Assembly (NCBI GenBank): GCA_002490995.1
Contig: DKVC01000228.1
Location: forward strand, 1 to 36,185
DNA: 36,185 nt
Direction of reading: 5' to 3'
DNA from: Lachnospiraceae bacterium UBA7188
GTDB taxonomy: Bacteria > Bacillota > Clostridia > Lachnospirales > Lachnospiraceae
In this document: one piece after another, positions 17,669-26,064 of the stretch
Position numbering within the stretch: position 1 is the stretch's first letter
How the letters are laid out: the number at the start of each line of letters is the position of its first letter
Notes under the pieces: generated by a model
The model's input: only the letters and a program-made list of their open reading frames with translations
What the model was told of the DNA's origin: nothing
Database searches by the model: none
Program-made: the position numbers and the translations under genes

Positions 17669-19432
17669 TTGTCTATGATGGAGACGATGCTGGTAAGTTC
17701 TCTGACAAAAGCGGGGCTGGAAAAGGCAATGACGCCATTAACGGAGGGGAAGCCCCTGATTGTATGCCGCAGTGAAACAATATCTTTTCAGATTGTATTC
17801 CGGGACAGCAATGCCGGGGCGGATACCAGAGTTTCAGTCAGCAGAGAGTTATACGGAGAAAAGGGTAAATGCATACAGGGACGGCATGGCGCGGGAGAGA
17901 GAACCTCAGCCGGAAAAGAGTTATACGGAGAGGAAAGTCCGGGGGAAGATAAGAACACGGAATCGAAGGAGGGACCTGAAATCCGTGTCCGACGGGTATT
18001 GAATGTCATGTGCCGGCGCAGCTGTAATCCGGAGTCTTATGACCAGGATTACCTGTTTTACGATGCCAGGATGGCGCCGGACCTGCTTCGGGACGTGGCT
18101 GAGGAGATGATTCCCGTTACCGGGGAATGGCAGAGCCTGTGGATTGATATCTTTGCAGGGGAGAGGCATAAACCCGGTATGTACAGACTTGTGATTCGTC
18201 TTATGACGGAAGGAGGAGAAACCGCTGCGGCGTGCAGTGTGGAAATCCGGGTAATCGGCCAGGTGCTTCCGCCTCTTCCCATTCTTCATACTGAGTGGTT
18301 CCATTGCGACGGAATTGCGGATTACTATGGAGTAGATGTATTTTCGGAAGAATTCTGGCGAATTTTCCGGAATTTTATTCAGGTCTATGTAAAAAGAGGG
18401 GGAAACATGATATATGTTCCCATTCTGACGCCGCCTCTGGATACGGAAGTTGGATTGGAGAGAACCACGGTCCAGCTGGTGAAGGTGGAACAGGAAGGGG
18501 AAGAATATTGTTTTGACTTCTCGGATCTGGGAAGATTTCTGGATATCTGCCTGGAGGAGGGAATTGCGCATTTTGAAATCAACCATCTGTTTACACAGTG
18601 GGGCGCCACCGCTGCTCCGAAGGTAGTGGCATGGACAGGCGGGGAATGCAGGCGCATCTTCGGGTGGGATACCTCATCGGATGATCCAGGGTATCTGAGA
18701 TTTCTGGGAGTGCTGATTCCTGCTCTGAAGGAATACCTGAAAGGGAGGGGGCTGCTGGATCACACTTATTTCCATATATCCGATGAACCCAATCCGGAAT
18801 CCGTACAGTATCAAACGTCCCAGGGCGCAGTGCGGCATCTGCTGGAGGGCTGCACGATTATCGAGGCTGTCAGCGATTACGAATACTATGCGAAAGGGCT
18901 GGTGGATATCCCGGTGTGCGCGACCAACCATATTGAGCCGTTTCTGGAGAACCGGCCGCCTGTTCTTTGGAGCTATTTCTGCTGCAGCCAGACAGTGGAG
19001 GTGCCTAACCGGTTCATCAGCATGCCATCGTGGCGGAACAGGATATACGGTATATTGTTATACTGGCTGAAGATAGACGGCTTTCTGCACTGGGGATTTA
19101 ATTTTTATAACAGTATGTTATCAAAAAAGAAAATTAACCCCTACGATACCGTGGATGCGGACGGCGGTTTTCCCGCAGGTGACCCTTTCCTGGTTTATCC
19201 CGGTAAGGACGGCATTCCTGAGGAATCCATACGCATTATGGTACAGGATGAGGCGATCAATGATTACCGTGCTCTTTATGCTTTGGAATCCCGTATCGGA
19301 AGGAATAAGGTCATGGATCTGATCCGGCAGGAAGCGGGTATGGAGCTTTCCTTCCGGCAGTACCCGAAGGGAGATGAATTTATAACGGGGCTCAGGGAGA
19401 AAGTGAATCTGCTCCTCGCACAGGAATTGTAG
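17669..19432 (+). CDS. GH123-like (DUF4091) glycoside hydrolase
   Basis: The family with this catalytic domain (DUF4091/GH123) includes retaining beta-N-acetylgalactosaminidases that use substrate-assisted catalysis. The 587-residue protein has an N-terminal beta-rich part (to about residue 200) and a TIM-barrel part. Key features are TEWFHCDGIADYYGVDVFS (about 208), FEINHLFTQWG (about 302), and YFHISDEPNPE, whose Asp372-Glu373 pair matches the family's catalytic pair. Further motifs are PVLWSYFCC and the late MVQDEAINDYRALY. There is no signal peptide, so it is cytoplasmic. Residues about 57-105 hold a charged insertion with the segment ELYGE twice, encoded by a 14-bp direct repeat (17845-17858, 17917-17930). 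TTG at 17669 is 8 bp from GGAAAGG; ATG at 17675 or 17678 is the alternative. Substrate is unproven; some DUF4091 proteins are not hydrolases of GalNAc. Confidence 0.75.
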   Translation: MSMMETMLVSSLTKAGLEKAMTPLTEGKPLIVCRSETISFQIVFRDSNAGADTRVSVSRELYGEKGKCIQGRHGAGERTSAGKELYGEESPGEDKNTESKEGPEIRVRRVLNVMCRRSCNPESYDQDYLFYDARMAPDLLRDVAEEMIPVTGEWQSLWIDIFAGERHKPGMYRLVIRLMTEGGETAAACSVEIRVIGQVLPPLPILHTEWFHCDGIADYYGVDVFSEEFWRIFRNFIQVYVKRGGNMIYVPILTPPLDTEVGLERTTVQLVKVEQEGEEYCFDFSDLGRFLDICLEEGIAHFEINHLFTQWGATAAPKVVAWTGGECRRIFGWDTSSDDPGYLRFLGVLIPALKEYLKGRGLLDHTYFHISDEPNPESVQYQTSQGAVRHLLEGCTIIEAVSDYEYYAKGLVDIPVCATNHIEPFLENRPPVLWSYFCCSQTVEVPNRFISMPSWRNRIYGILLYWLKIDGFLHWGFNFYNSMLSKKKINPYDTVDADGGFPAGDPFLVYPGKDGIPEESIRIMVQDEAINDYRALYALESRIGRNKVMDLIRQEAGMELSFRQYPKGDEFITGLREKVNLLLAQEL

Positions 19433-19527
19433 CTTTTGGTACAGTTGTAATTGTAATATTTTTGTAACAATTTGCTGCACTGTACAGCCTCTTCCATATT
19501 TTATTATGTAAGGATTCAGGATTTTAG

Positions 19528-19556
19528 TAGACAGATTGACAATAATCTATTATAAT
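19528..19556 (+). promoter_or_regulatory. Promoter of the chemotaxis receptor gene
   Basis: TAGACA (19528-19533), one base from consensus, is separated by 17 bp from a perfect TATAAT (19551-19556). It lies 116 bp upstream of the receptor start, so the gene can be expressed separately from the glycan genes before it. The form is sigma-A-like, not the sigma-D/sigma-28 type often used for motility genes. Confidence 0.65.
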
Positions 19557-19671
19557 CTACATATAAACTATTAACTCAGCGACTCGTGAACAGCTTGTCA
19601 TTCAATACCGGGAAATGAGAGCGGCAAAGCGGCAGGATGCTGCTGTTTGGAGGGGAGTAAAGGAGGAAGAA

Positions 19672-21417
19672 ATGAAGAATCTCAAAATCGGGAAGAAACT
19701 GTTGATTACATTCATGCTGATCATCCTGCTGTTTATTGCCACAGTAGCGATTGCAATCACGGCATTGAATGAAAATTCAAAAAAGTACTCGGATTTTTAC
19801 AATGTGGGGTACCAGATTACCAACAAGGTTATGAGCATGCGCCGCGGACTCCAGATCATCGTGAAGGACCTCAGCTTCTATACAATGGAGGATGATCAGA
19901 GTAAGAGAGAGAATTACATGAGCGACATGAATAAGGAACTCTCCCTTCTGCAGGAAAACGGGCAGTGGCTGTTTTCGAATTTTACCAGCGATTCCGCTTT
20001 GCTGGATGCATTTTCCACGAATATCACACAGGCTGTGGAGATGCAGAACACTGTAATTGAGACAGCCAATACGGATATGGCTTCAGCTCAGAGAATGCTT
20101 CTTGATGAATACCAGCCGCTGGTAGAGGAAGCTGTAAACAATCTGATCCAGATCAGCAATCTGGCCGAGCAGGATGCGGATCAAGATTATAATGAGACCG
20201 TTTCCATGCAGGATATGCTGGTGGCTGTACAATTGGGCATGGCAGCCGGAGCATTGGTTATTACGCTGCTTCTTTCTACATATCTGACCAGATCCATTAC
20301 AGGTCCTGTCCATGAGCTGGAGAAGGCTGCTGATAAGATTGTAGGCGGTGACTTTGATATTAAGGTGACTTATGAGTCCAAGGATGAGATGGGCAGCCTG
20401 ACAAAGGCATTTAAGAACATGACTTTGATTCTTGGGGATGTCATATCGGATGCTTCCAGGCTTTTGAGTGAGATGGCAAACGGTAATTTTGATGTCCGTA
20501 CCAAAGCGGAGGATCGTTATGTAGGAGAACTCCAGGGACTGCTTCTGTCTATCCGCAAGCTGAACCGTGACCTGAGCATGACATTGGGTCAGATTAATCA
20601 GAGCGCAGATCAGGTTTCCTCAGGCTCCGGACAGGTATCCAACGGCGCTCAGGCGCTTGCACAGGGCGCTACGGAGCAGGCTGCTTCCGTGGAAGAGCTG
20701 GCTGCTACCATTACCAATATCTCACATCAGGTGAAGACTACCGCAGACAATGCAATGGAAGCAAGACATCAGGCCAACACCGCAGGAGATGAGGTAGATG
20801 AATGTAATACCCAGATGAAGGATATGATGGCGGCGATGGAAGAGATTACCCGTACATCAAATGAAATCGGCAAGATCATCAAGACCATTGAAGATATTGC
20901 TTTCCAGACGAATATACTGGCTCTGAATGCCGCTGTAGAGGCAGCCAGGGCAGGCGAAGCAGGCAAGGGCTTTGCGGTGGTTGCCGAGGAAGTGCGCAGC
21001 CTGGCCAGCAAGAGCTCCGTTGCGTCCAAGAATACGGCTGAGCTGATTGAGAGCTCCATCGAAGCAGTGGCCCGGGGAACAAAGATTGCGAATTCCACTG
21101 CAGAGTCCCTGATGCGTGTTGTAGATCAGGTTCGTTCCGCTTCCGGCAAGGTAGACGATATCGCGAATGCCGCCGAAGAGCAGTCGGGAGCTATCGAGCA
21201 GGTTACTTTGGGAGTGGATCAGATTTCCAGCGTTGTACAGACGAACTCTGCAACGGCGGAAGAAAGCGCTGCCGCCAGCCAGGAGCTTTCGGAACAGGCT
21301 TCCATGCTGAAGTCCCTTGTGGCGAAATTCAGTCTCCGCGAGGAATATGCGCAGGCTGCTGTTAACAGCAATAATATGAACAGTGGCTGGGCTGCTCCGA
21401 ATCAGATTAATTTATAA
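19672..21417 (+). CDS. Methyl-accepting chemotaxis protein
   Basis: This is a transmembrane chemoreceptor that relays ligand binding to CheA/CheW. The 581-residue protein has TM1 at about 10-31, an extracytoplasmic helical sensor region (about 32-181, four-helix-bundle type), and TM2 at about 182-204. A HAMP domain follows (RSITGPVHELEKAADKIVGGDF, about 207-258), then a long coiled-coil signalling domain with the conserved hairpin tip (IEDIAFQTNILALNAAVEAA then RAGEAGKGFAVVAEEVRSLA). The C-terminus lacks a CheR-docking pentapeptide. The ATG at 19672 follows AAAGGAGG; an upstream in-frame start at 19615 has no support. It has its own promoter and terminator. Its place between glycan hydrolase and amino-sugar genes suggests a sugar or sugar-binding-protein ligand, but the ligand is unknown. 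Confidence 0.95.
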   Translation: MKNLKIGKKLLITFMLIILLFIATVAIAITALNENSKKYSDFYNVGYQITNKVMSMRRGLQIIVKDLSFYTMEDDQSKRENYMSDMNKELSLLQENGQWLFSNFTSDSALLDAFSTNITQAVEMQNTVIETANTDMASAQRMLLDEYQPLVEEAVNNLIQISNLAEQDADQDYNETVSMQDMLVAVQLGMAAGALVITLLLSTYLTRSITGPVHELEKAADKIVGGDFDIKVTYESKDEMGSLTKAFKNMTLILGDVISDASRLLSEMANGNFDVRTKAEDRYVGELQGLLLSIRKLNRDLSMTLGQINQSADQVSSGSGQVSNGAQALAQGATEQAASVEELAATITNISHQVKTTADNAMEARHQANTAGDEVDECNTQMKDMMAAMEEITRTSNEIGKIIKTIEDIAFQTNILALNAAVEAARAGEAGKGFAVVAEEVRSLASKSSVASKNTAELIESSIEAVARGTKIANSTAESLMRVVDQVRSASGKVDDIANAAEEQSGAIEQVTLGVDQISSVVQTNSATAEESAAASQELSEQASMLKSLVAKFSLREEYAQAAVNSNNMNSGWAAPNQINL

Positions 21418-21430
21418 AAAAGGATTTATT

Positions 21431-21463
21431 AAAAAAGCCGGATGGATGACATCCGGTTTTTTT
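21431..21463 (+). terminator. Rho-independent terminator after the chemoreceptor gene
   Basis: CCGGAT (21438-21443) pairs with ATCCGG (21451-21456) around a 7-nt loop, preceded by AAAAAAG and followed by seven T. The A-run and T-run can extend the stem. It begins 14 bp after the stop codon. Confidence 0.88.
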
Positions 21464-21607
21464 CTGTCCATTTCAATGAAACCTGTAGTAGGTTATAACG
21501 AAAGATTGACATCCTATAAACTCTCTTTAGATGGATTTTTGAATTCTGGCAGTCTTTAGTATAAATGCACAAGAATGCAGAAAAATCAGCATTGTTCGTG
21601 GAGAATA

Positions 21608-21636
21608 TTGCAAATAAATGTTAAATATGTTAAAAT
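21608..21636 (+). promoter_or_regulatory. Promoter of the LacI-family regulator gene
   Basis: TTGCAA (21608-21613), 17 bp, TAAAAT (21631-21636). The spacing is ideal and the -10 hexamer is the same as in three other promoters of this window. It lies 83 bp upstream of the start codon. The rest of the 300-bp gap after the terminator (21464-21607) is AT-rich, with a TTGACA at 21506 that has no convincing -10. Confidence 0.6.
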
Positions 21637-21718
21637 GAAAATGCTTAAAAAATTTATGATGGAGTCTGCGAAACAGCTGCTGATGTGAGGATTGCGGGTC
21701 AACAAAAGAGAGGAAATC

Positions 21719-22732
21719 ATGAATAAAGTAACAATGCAGGACATTGCGGATGAGTTGGGAGTTTCCCGGGTAACTGTATGGAAAGTATTTAATAATTATT
21801 CAAATGTGTCGTCAGCGCTTCGGGAGAGAGTGCTGAATAAAGCCAGGGAGCTGGGTTATACGAAAGGGATTGTGGAGCTGGAGCAAATGGTTCCGGAGAA
21901 GAATATATCCCTGATTGTGTCCAGGCCGAATTCGACTTCATTCTGGACCAATATTATCCACAGAATGGCTCAGGAGCTGTCTTTTCATAATATAAATCTG
22001 GTATATACCTATATGCCATCCGGTTATTCCAATAAGTTTAAGATGCCTTCCGTGCTGGTCAACGGGACAATGCAGGGTGCGATTGTTTTGAATCTGTATG
22101 ATGAGAAGCTTGTCAGGGAGATTAATCAGCTGAATATTCCAAAGGTTTTTCTGGACACTGTCCCTCAAATGAATACCAGAGAGTTAAAGGGAGATTTGTT
22201 ATTGCTGGAGGGGTATCATGTTACTTATGATATTACCCGTTCCGTGATAGAAAAGGGATATGAGAAGATTGGTTTTATCGGGGATATTCATTATGCCCAG
22301 ACGAATCTGGATCGTTTTGAGGGATTTTGCCAGTGCATGAGGGAACATGCTCTTCCGGTGGAGGAAAAGTTCTGTCTCACTCACAGGATAGGTATTTTTT
22401 CTTATGGCAAGGAGATAAACAGATTTCTGGATGCTCTGGAGGAGCTGCCGGATGCCTTTATCTGTGTAAGCGATTATATTGCGCATATATTGCAGCTTTA
22501 TTTTTCGGAGCATCAGGAGCGGATTCCGCAGGGAATTGTTGTGACAGGGTATGACGGCCGGAATGAGTATGATGTAGTAAGGCTGATTACTACGGCGGAT
22601 GTGAGGACGGAGCTGATCGGCAAGCGGCTGGCAGTTCAGATTATGTATCGCATGGAGCATGAGGATGCGCCTTATGAGAAGACATATATTGAGCCGGCTG
22701 TTGTTTACCGGGATTCGGTGCTGTACGGATAA
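21719..22732 (+). CDS. LacI-family transcriptional regulator
   Basis: This DNA-binding sugar-responsive regulator has 337 residues. The N-terminal helix-turn-helix is clear (VTMQDIADELGVSRVTVWKV, residues 4-23, then FNNYSNVS and the hinge helix region ARELGY). The C-terminal part is a periplasmic-binding-like effector domain (NISLIVSRPNSTSFWTNI at about 60, KGYEKIGFIGD at about 185, PDAFICVSDYIA at about 250). The ATG at 21719 follows GAGAGGAAA; an in-frame start at 21692 is poorer. It lies between the chemoreceptor and nagB, which has its own promoter. It probably controls nearby sugar genes, perhaps the import locus or nagBA; the palindromes at 16-75 and the repeats near 22746 are candidate sites. 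The effector sugar is not known. Confidence 0.92.
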   Translation: MNKVTMQDIADELGVSRVTVWKVFNNYSNVSSALRERVLNKARELGYTKGIVELEQMVPEKNISLIVSRPNSTSFWTNIIHRMAQELSFHNINLVYTYMPSGYSNKFKMPSVLVNGTMQGAIVLNLYDEKLVREINQLNIPKVFLDTVPQMNTRELKGDLLLLEGYHVTYDITRSVIEKGYEKIGFIGDIHYAQTNLDRFEGFCQCMREHALPVEEKFCLTHRIGIFSYGKEINRFLDALEELPDAFICVSDYIAHILQLYFSEHQERIPQGIVVTGYDGRNEYDVVRLITTADVRTELIGKRLAVQIMYRMEHEDAPYEKTYIEPAVVYRDSVLYG

Positions 22733-22738
22733 ATGTCG

Positions 22739-22767
22739 TTGACACTTGTATTTTACAATGATAAAAT
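22739..22767 (+). promoter_or_regulatory. Promoter of nagB-nagA
   Basis: A perfect TTGACA (22739-22744), 17 bp, TAAAAT (22762-22767). It begins directly after the regulator stop codon and gives a leader of about 115 nt. TTGTA-TTT-TACAA (22746-22758), an inverted repeat, fills the spacer. The leader holds an inverted copy of the 11-mer TTTTACAATGA (see findings). Confidence 0.75.
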
Positions 22768-22888
22768 GAAATTATAAAATGCGTAAAAGAAAGGCACAGG
22801 CGTAGTTTGAAACGATGGAATTCAGGGCAGAATTTCATTGTAAAAACTACAGAGTGGATGCCCGTTAAAGCGGGCCGGAGGTGTAAGA

Positions 22889-23653
22889 ATGAAGATTTAT
22901 GCAGCAAAAGACTATGATGACATGAGCCGTAAAGCGGGGAATCTGATTGCCGCTCAAATTACCATGAAGCCGGATGCGGTTCTGGGGCTTGCCACAGGCT
23001 CTACTCCTGTGGGCGCTTACGGTCAGCTGATCAAAAAGTGCGAGGCCGGAGACATTGATTTCTCCAGGATCCGCAGCGTGAACCTGGACGAGTACAAGGG
23101 ACTTTCCGGTGAGCATGATCAGAGTTACAGGTATTTCATGAACCATAATTTGTTTGACCATGTCAATATTGACAAGGCAAAAACCAATGTACCCAACGGC
23201 CTGGCGGAGGATCCGGAGGCGGAGTGCCGGCGTTACAATCAGGTGATTGCGGATATGGGCGGCATTGACTTACAGCTGCTGGGCATCGGCGGCAACGGGC
23301 ATATTGGCTTTAACGAGCCCTGTGAAGTATTTGAGAAGGGAACCCATGTGGTGACTCTGACAGAGGAGACCAGGCAGAGCAACGCAAGATTTTTCGCTTC
23401 TATTGACGAGGTGCCCACTCATGCCCTGACAATGGGTATTCAGAATATTATGTCTGCAAAGAAGGTACTGCTGCTGGCTTCCGGCGAAGGAAAGGCGAAA
23501 GCCCTGTACGATTCCTGCTTCGGACCTGTGACACCTCACGTGCCCGCTTCTGTTTTACAGCTTCACAGTGATGTGGTAATCATTGCGGACGAGGCTGCCC
23601 TTACTTTGATTCGGGAGAATACCCACTGGGAGGGTTCGGTTTATGATAATTAA
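22889..23653 (+). CDS. nagB: Glucosamine-6-phosphate deaminase
   Basis: NagB converts glucosamine 6-phosphate to fructose 6-phosphate and ammonia, linking amino sugars to glycolysis in the cytoplasm. Family signatures are present: GLATGSTPVGAY (phosphate loop, about residue 33), VNLDEYKGL (about 68, with the Asp of the active site), and GIGGNGHIGFNEP (about 131-143, with the catalytic His). The 254-residue length is near normal, slightly shorter than the E. coli enzyme at the C-terminus. A GGAGG ribosome site lies upstream of the ATG at 22889. nagA begins before the nagB stop codon (11-bp overlap), so the two are translationally coupled. It has its own promoter. Confidence 0.96.
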   Translation: MKIYAAKDYDDMSRKAGNLIAAQITMKPDAVLGLATGSTPVGAYGQLIKKCEAGDIDFSRIRSVNLDEYKGLSGEHDQSYRYFMNHNLFDHVNIDKAKTNVPNGLAEDPEAECRRYNQVIADMGGIDLQLLGIGGNGHIGFNEPCEVFEKGTHVVTLTEETRQSNARFFASIDEVPTHALTMGIQNIMSAKKVLLLASGEGKAKALYDSCFGPVTPHVPASVLQLHSDVVIIADEAALTLIRENTHWEGSVYDN

Positions 23654-24758
23654 GAACGGCAGGGTCTACCAGGAAGATAAGACCTTCGTAAAAAAGGATT
23701 TATATATTGAGAACGGCAAAATTGTGGAGAGTGCTGACCAGGTGTCGGACAAGTCCGAAGTGGATGCGGAAGGCCTGCTGGTACTGCCCGGACTGGTTGA
23801 CGTACACAGCCACGGCGCTGTGGGACATGATTTTTCTGACGGGGATATGGAGGGGCTGAAGGCCATACTGGCTTATGAGTATGCCCATGGGATTACTTCC
23901 TACTGCCCGACTTCCATGACCATAGAAAAAGAGGAGCTGCGCAGAATATTCCGGGAGATGGGCCGTTTTGTGGGCAGCCAGGAAAATTCTGAAGCGCCTA
24001 TGTCCCATGTGGCAGGCATTAATATGGAAGGACCTTTTCTGGATGCCGCAAAGAAGGGAGCGCACAGGGAAGAGTGCATTATGGCGCCGGATGTGGCGTT
24101 TTTCCGGGAGTGCAATGAGGCGTGTGGGAATTTGATCCGGCTGGTGACGCTGGCTCCCAATACGGAGGGCGCAATAGAATTTACGAAGGAGCTGCATGAG
24201 GAGGTGTCCATTTCCCTGGGGCACAGCGGAGCGGATTACGATACGGCGAAGGCGGCTCTGGAGGCGGGTGCCAATCATGTGACTCATCTCTTCAATGCGA
24301 TGATGCCTCTGGGACACAGAGCGCCGGGACTGATCGGAGCGGCGGCAGAGGATGAGAACTGCATGGCGGAGATTATCTGTGATGGCATCCATGTGCATGG
24401 GAGCATGATAAGGGCTGCTTTCAAGCTGTTTCCGGGAAGAATCGTGCTGATCAGCGATTCCATGCGTGCGACGGGGATGGAGAACGGCACTTATGATCTG
24501 GGCGGGCAGCAGGTGACGGTGAACGGGAAGCTTGCCACATTGGCGGACGGCACCATCGCGGGGTCTGCCACGAACCTGTATGACTGCATGCGGACAGCGG
24601 TGTCCTTCGGGATTCCTGTGGAGGAGGCGATTGCGGCCGCTACCATGAATCCGGCCAGGAGCATCGGCGTGTACGATGAACTGGGGTCTCTGACACCGGG
24701 GAAACGGGCGGATGTGCTTTTGGCGGATGAGGAGCTGAATCTGGTGAAGGTGCTGTAA
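23643..24758 (+). CDS. nagA: N-acetylglucosamine-6-phosphate deacetylase
   Basis: NagA removes the acetyl group from N-acetylglucosamine 6-phosphate, giving the substrate of NagB. It is a metal-dependent amidohydrolase of 371 residues. Visible motifs are VDVHSHGAVGHDF (about 52-64), NMEGPFLDAAKKGAH (metal-ligand Glu, about 126), SLGHSGADY (about 191), THLFNAMMPLGHR (about 213) and VLISDSM (catalytic Asp, about 269). The ATG at 23643 lies in the last codons of nagB, whose message supplies a GGAGGG ribosome site at 23630-23635. The gene ends before a long non-coding stretch with a terminator-like hairpin. Confidence 0.96.
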   Translation: MIIKNGRVYQEDKTFVKKDLYIENGKIVESADQVSDKSEVDAEGLLVLPGLVDVHSHGAVGHDFSDGDMEGLKAILAYEYAHGITSYCPTSMTIEKEELRRIFREMGRFVGSQENSEAPMSHVAGINMEGPFLDAAKKGAHREECIMAPDVAFFRECNEACGNLIRLVTLAPNTEGAIEFTKELHEEVSISLGHSGADYDTAKAALEAGANHVTHLFNAMMPLGHRAPGLIGAAAEDENCMAEIICDGIHVHGSMIRAAFKLFPGRIVLISDSMRATGMENGTYDLGGQQVTVNGKLATLADGTIAGSATNLYDCMRTAVSFGIPVEEAIAAATMNPARSIGVYDELGSLTPGKRADVLLADEELNLVKVL

Positions 24759-25224
24759 ATGCTTTTAGTTTGGCAATTATGGCAGCCTTAAGTATTAATA
24801 CTCATGATCAGAGCATCTGGCAACGTAATTGTATAACGAAAGACCGCCGGCCGTAGCCCTGGCATAAGCGATTTGGCAAATTGTGGTGGTCTTGAGTATA
24901 GCGGATGGAGGGTATCCGTAAAAAAGTGACTTACGGATACTCCTCTTTCTTATAAATAATTTATCGTTATTTCTTATGCAAAATCTGTAATTTGTGAAAT
25001 TCTTTTATTATTTTCAGGTCTGTTACCCCGTTTTTACGGCATTCAAACGTATAACAGGGGTTATCATGGAATTTCCCTGACATATGCATTCAGCGTTTAT
25101 AATTTTCTTTAATCAACCATGTGTTTGTTTCGCATGTAAAGCTTTTATAATCAAAGTAATCAGAGTATAAATTGTATGACATTAAATATACGTTGGACAG
25201 AAAATTTATGTAGAAGGAGACAGT
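24759..25224. other. 466-bp non-coding stretch with several structured elements
   Basis: I see no gene here. It contains a perfect 12-bp palindrome AGTATTAATACT (24791-24802). AGACCGCC (24841-24848) can pair with GGTGGTCT (24885-24892). A terminator-like hairpin follows (24908-24950). Another possible hairpin is at 25020-25057, where CTGTTA and CGTTT pair with AAACG and TAACAG. From about 25060 the sequence becomes AT-rich and includes a TATAAT at 25146-25151 without a good -35, possibly the promoter of the P-loop gene. Confidence 0.4.
24908..24950 (+). terminator. Probable terminator after nagB-nagA
   Basis: GGAGGGTATCCGTAA (24908-24922) pairs with TTACGGATACTCC (24931-24943) and on to CTC, with one bulged base, around a short A-rich loop. 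The tail TCTTTCTTAT is only partly T-rich. It lies 150 bp after the nagA stop codon. Confidence 0.6.
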
Positions 25225-25779
25225 ATGTTTTTTACAGATATGAAAAATACCGGTTTCTTTATATTTACCGGAGGTCCCGGAAGCGGTAAAACAACAGTTC
25301 TCACTAAACTGGCGGAAATGGGCTATCTGACAGTGGAAGAGACAGGAAGAAAAATCATTCGTAATCAGATGAAAATTTGTGGGACAGCAGTTCCCTGGGA
25401 GGATGCGGAGAGATATGCGAGGCTGATGTTTTTGCAGTCGGTGATGGATTTTGAACAGCTTGGACATATTGATAAACCATGTTTTTTTGATCGGGGAATC
25501 ATTGATATATTGGGTTACAGCCGCCTGGAGAAGATTCCTGTCACTCCGGAGTTGGAAGAAGCAGCCGGAAAGTATCAGTACAATAAGAAAGTTTTTCTGT
25601 TTCCTTTCTGGGAAGAGATCTACAGGACAGATGCGGAGAGAAGGCAGAGCCATGGGAAGGCGGAGGATACTTTCCATATGATGAAGGCTGTATATCAGGA
25701 ATACGGTTATCAGACAGTTACAGTGCCATGCCTGTCTCCGGAGGAACGTGCGAAGTGGATTATTGATGAGATAAGCTGA
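25225..25779 (+). CDS. Small P-loop ATPase (AAA_28-like, NadR-kinase-type fold)
   Basis: This stand-alone P-loop NTPase has 184 residues. Walker A is GGPGSGKTT (about 16-24). An EETGRKIIRNQM segment (about 38-49) and FDRGIIDILGY (about 89-99), a Walker-B/DRx-type motif, resemble the AAA_28/NadR ATPase group, whose members are often annotated as predicted kinases or ATPases. An Arg-rich lid candidate is TDAERRQSHGKAEDTF (about 132-147). The ATG at 25225 follows AGAAGGAGA. It stands alone between nagA and the aldolase-type lyase with gaps on both sides. The substrate is unknown, and a metabolite or nucleotide kinase is possible. Confidence 0.8.
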   Translation: MFFTDMKNTGFFIFTGGPGSGKTTVLTKLAEMGYLTVEETGRKIIRNQMKICGTAVPWEDAERYARLMFLQSVMDFEQLGHIDKPCFFDRGIIDILGYSRLEKIPVTPELEEAAGKYQYNKKVFLFPFWEEIYRTDAERRQSHGKAEDTFHMMKAVYQEYGYQTVTVPCLSPEERAKWIIDEIS

Positions 25780-25809
25780 GAAAAAGCGGTTTAGCAAATT
25801 TAATTATGT

Positions 25810-25838
25810 TTGTAATCTATCCGATTATATGGTAAAAT
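25810..25838 (+). promoter_or_regulatory. Possible promoter of the lyase gene
   Basis: TTGTAA (25810-25815), 17 bp, TAAAAT (25833-25838). The -10 hexamer is the one used elsewhere in this window. The leader would be about 220 nt. I see no other gene or known element in the 285-bp gap 25780-26064. Confidence 0.45.
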
Positions 25839-26064
25839 TGTCTCAGTTGGTAAGGAAATGTCTACAAATAACTGCTACAAGTTTAATGTAATTTTATTAT
25901 ATTTCCGAGCTTTGGAAATTGCAGCAGTTACTTTCCGACAATTCATAAGCAGTATACAGGAAGTTCATATGGAAAAAATGGGATAGGAAGGCTAGAAGTC
26001 TTCTTCCGGAAATTGGCAGTGGATTAGTAAACACGGAACGAACAACTGGAACAGGAGGAAAAAG

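Noticed and set aside
19439..19485. GTACAGT/ACTGTAC inverted repeat after the GH123-like gene as terminator
   Set aside because: The stem is only 7 bp with a loop of 33 nt, and no T-run follows directly.
19536..19556. TTGACA at 19536 as -35 for the TATAAT at 19551
   Set aside because: Only 9 bp lie between them; TAGACA at 19528 gives the correct 17 bp.
23700..24398. Open frame on the minus strand inside nagA
   Set aside because: Antisense to a clear metabolic enzyme gene, with no ribosome site or recognisable protein features.
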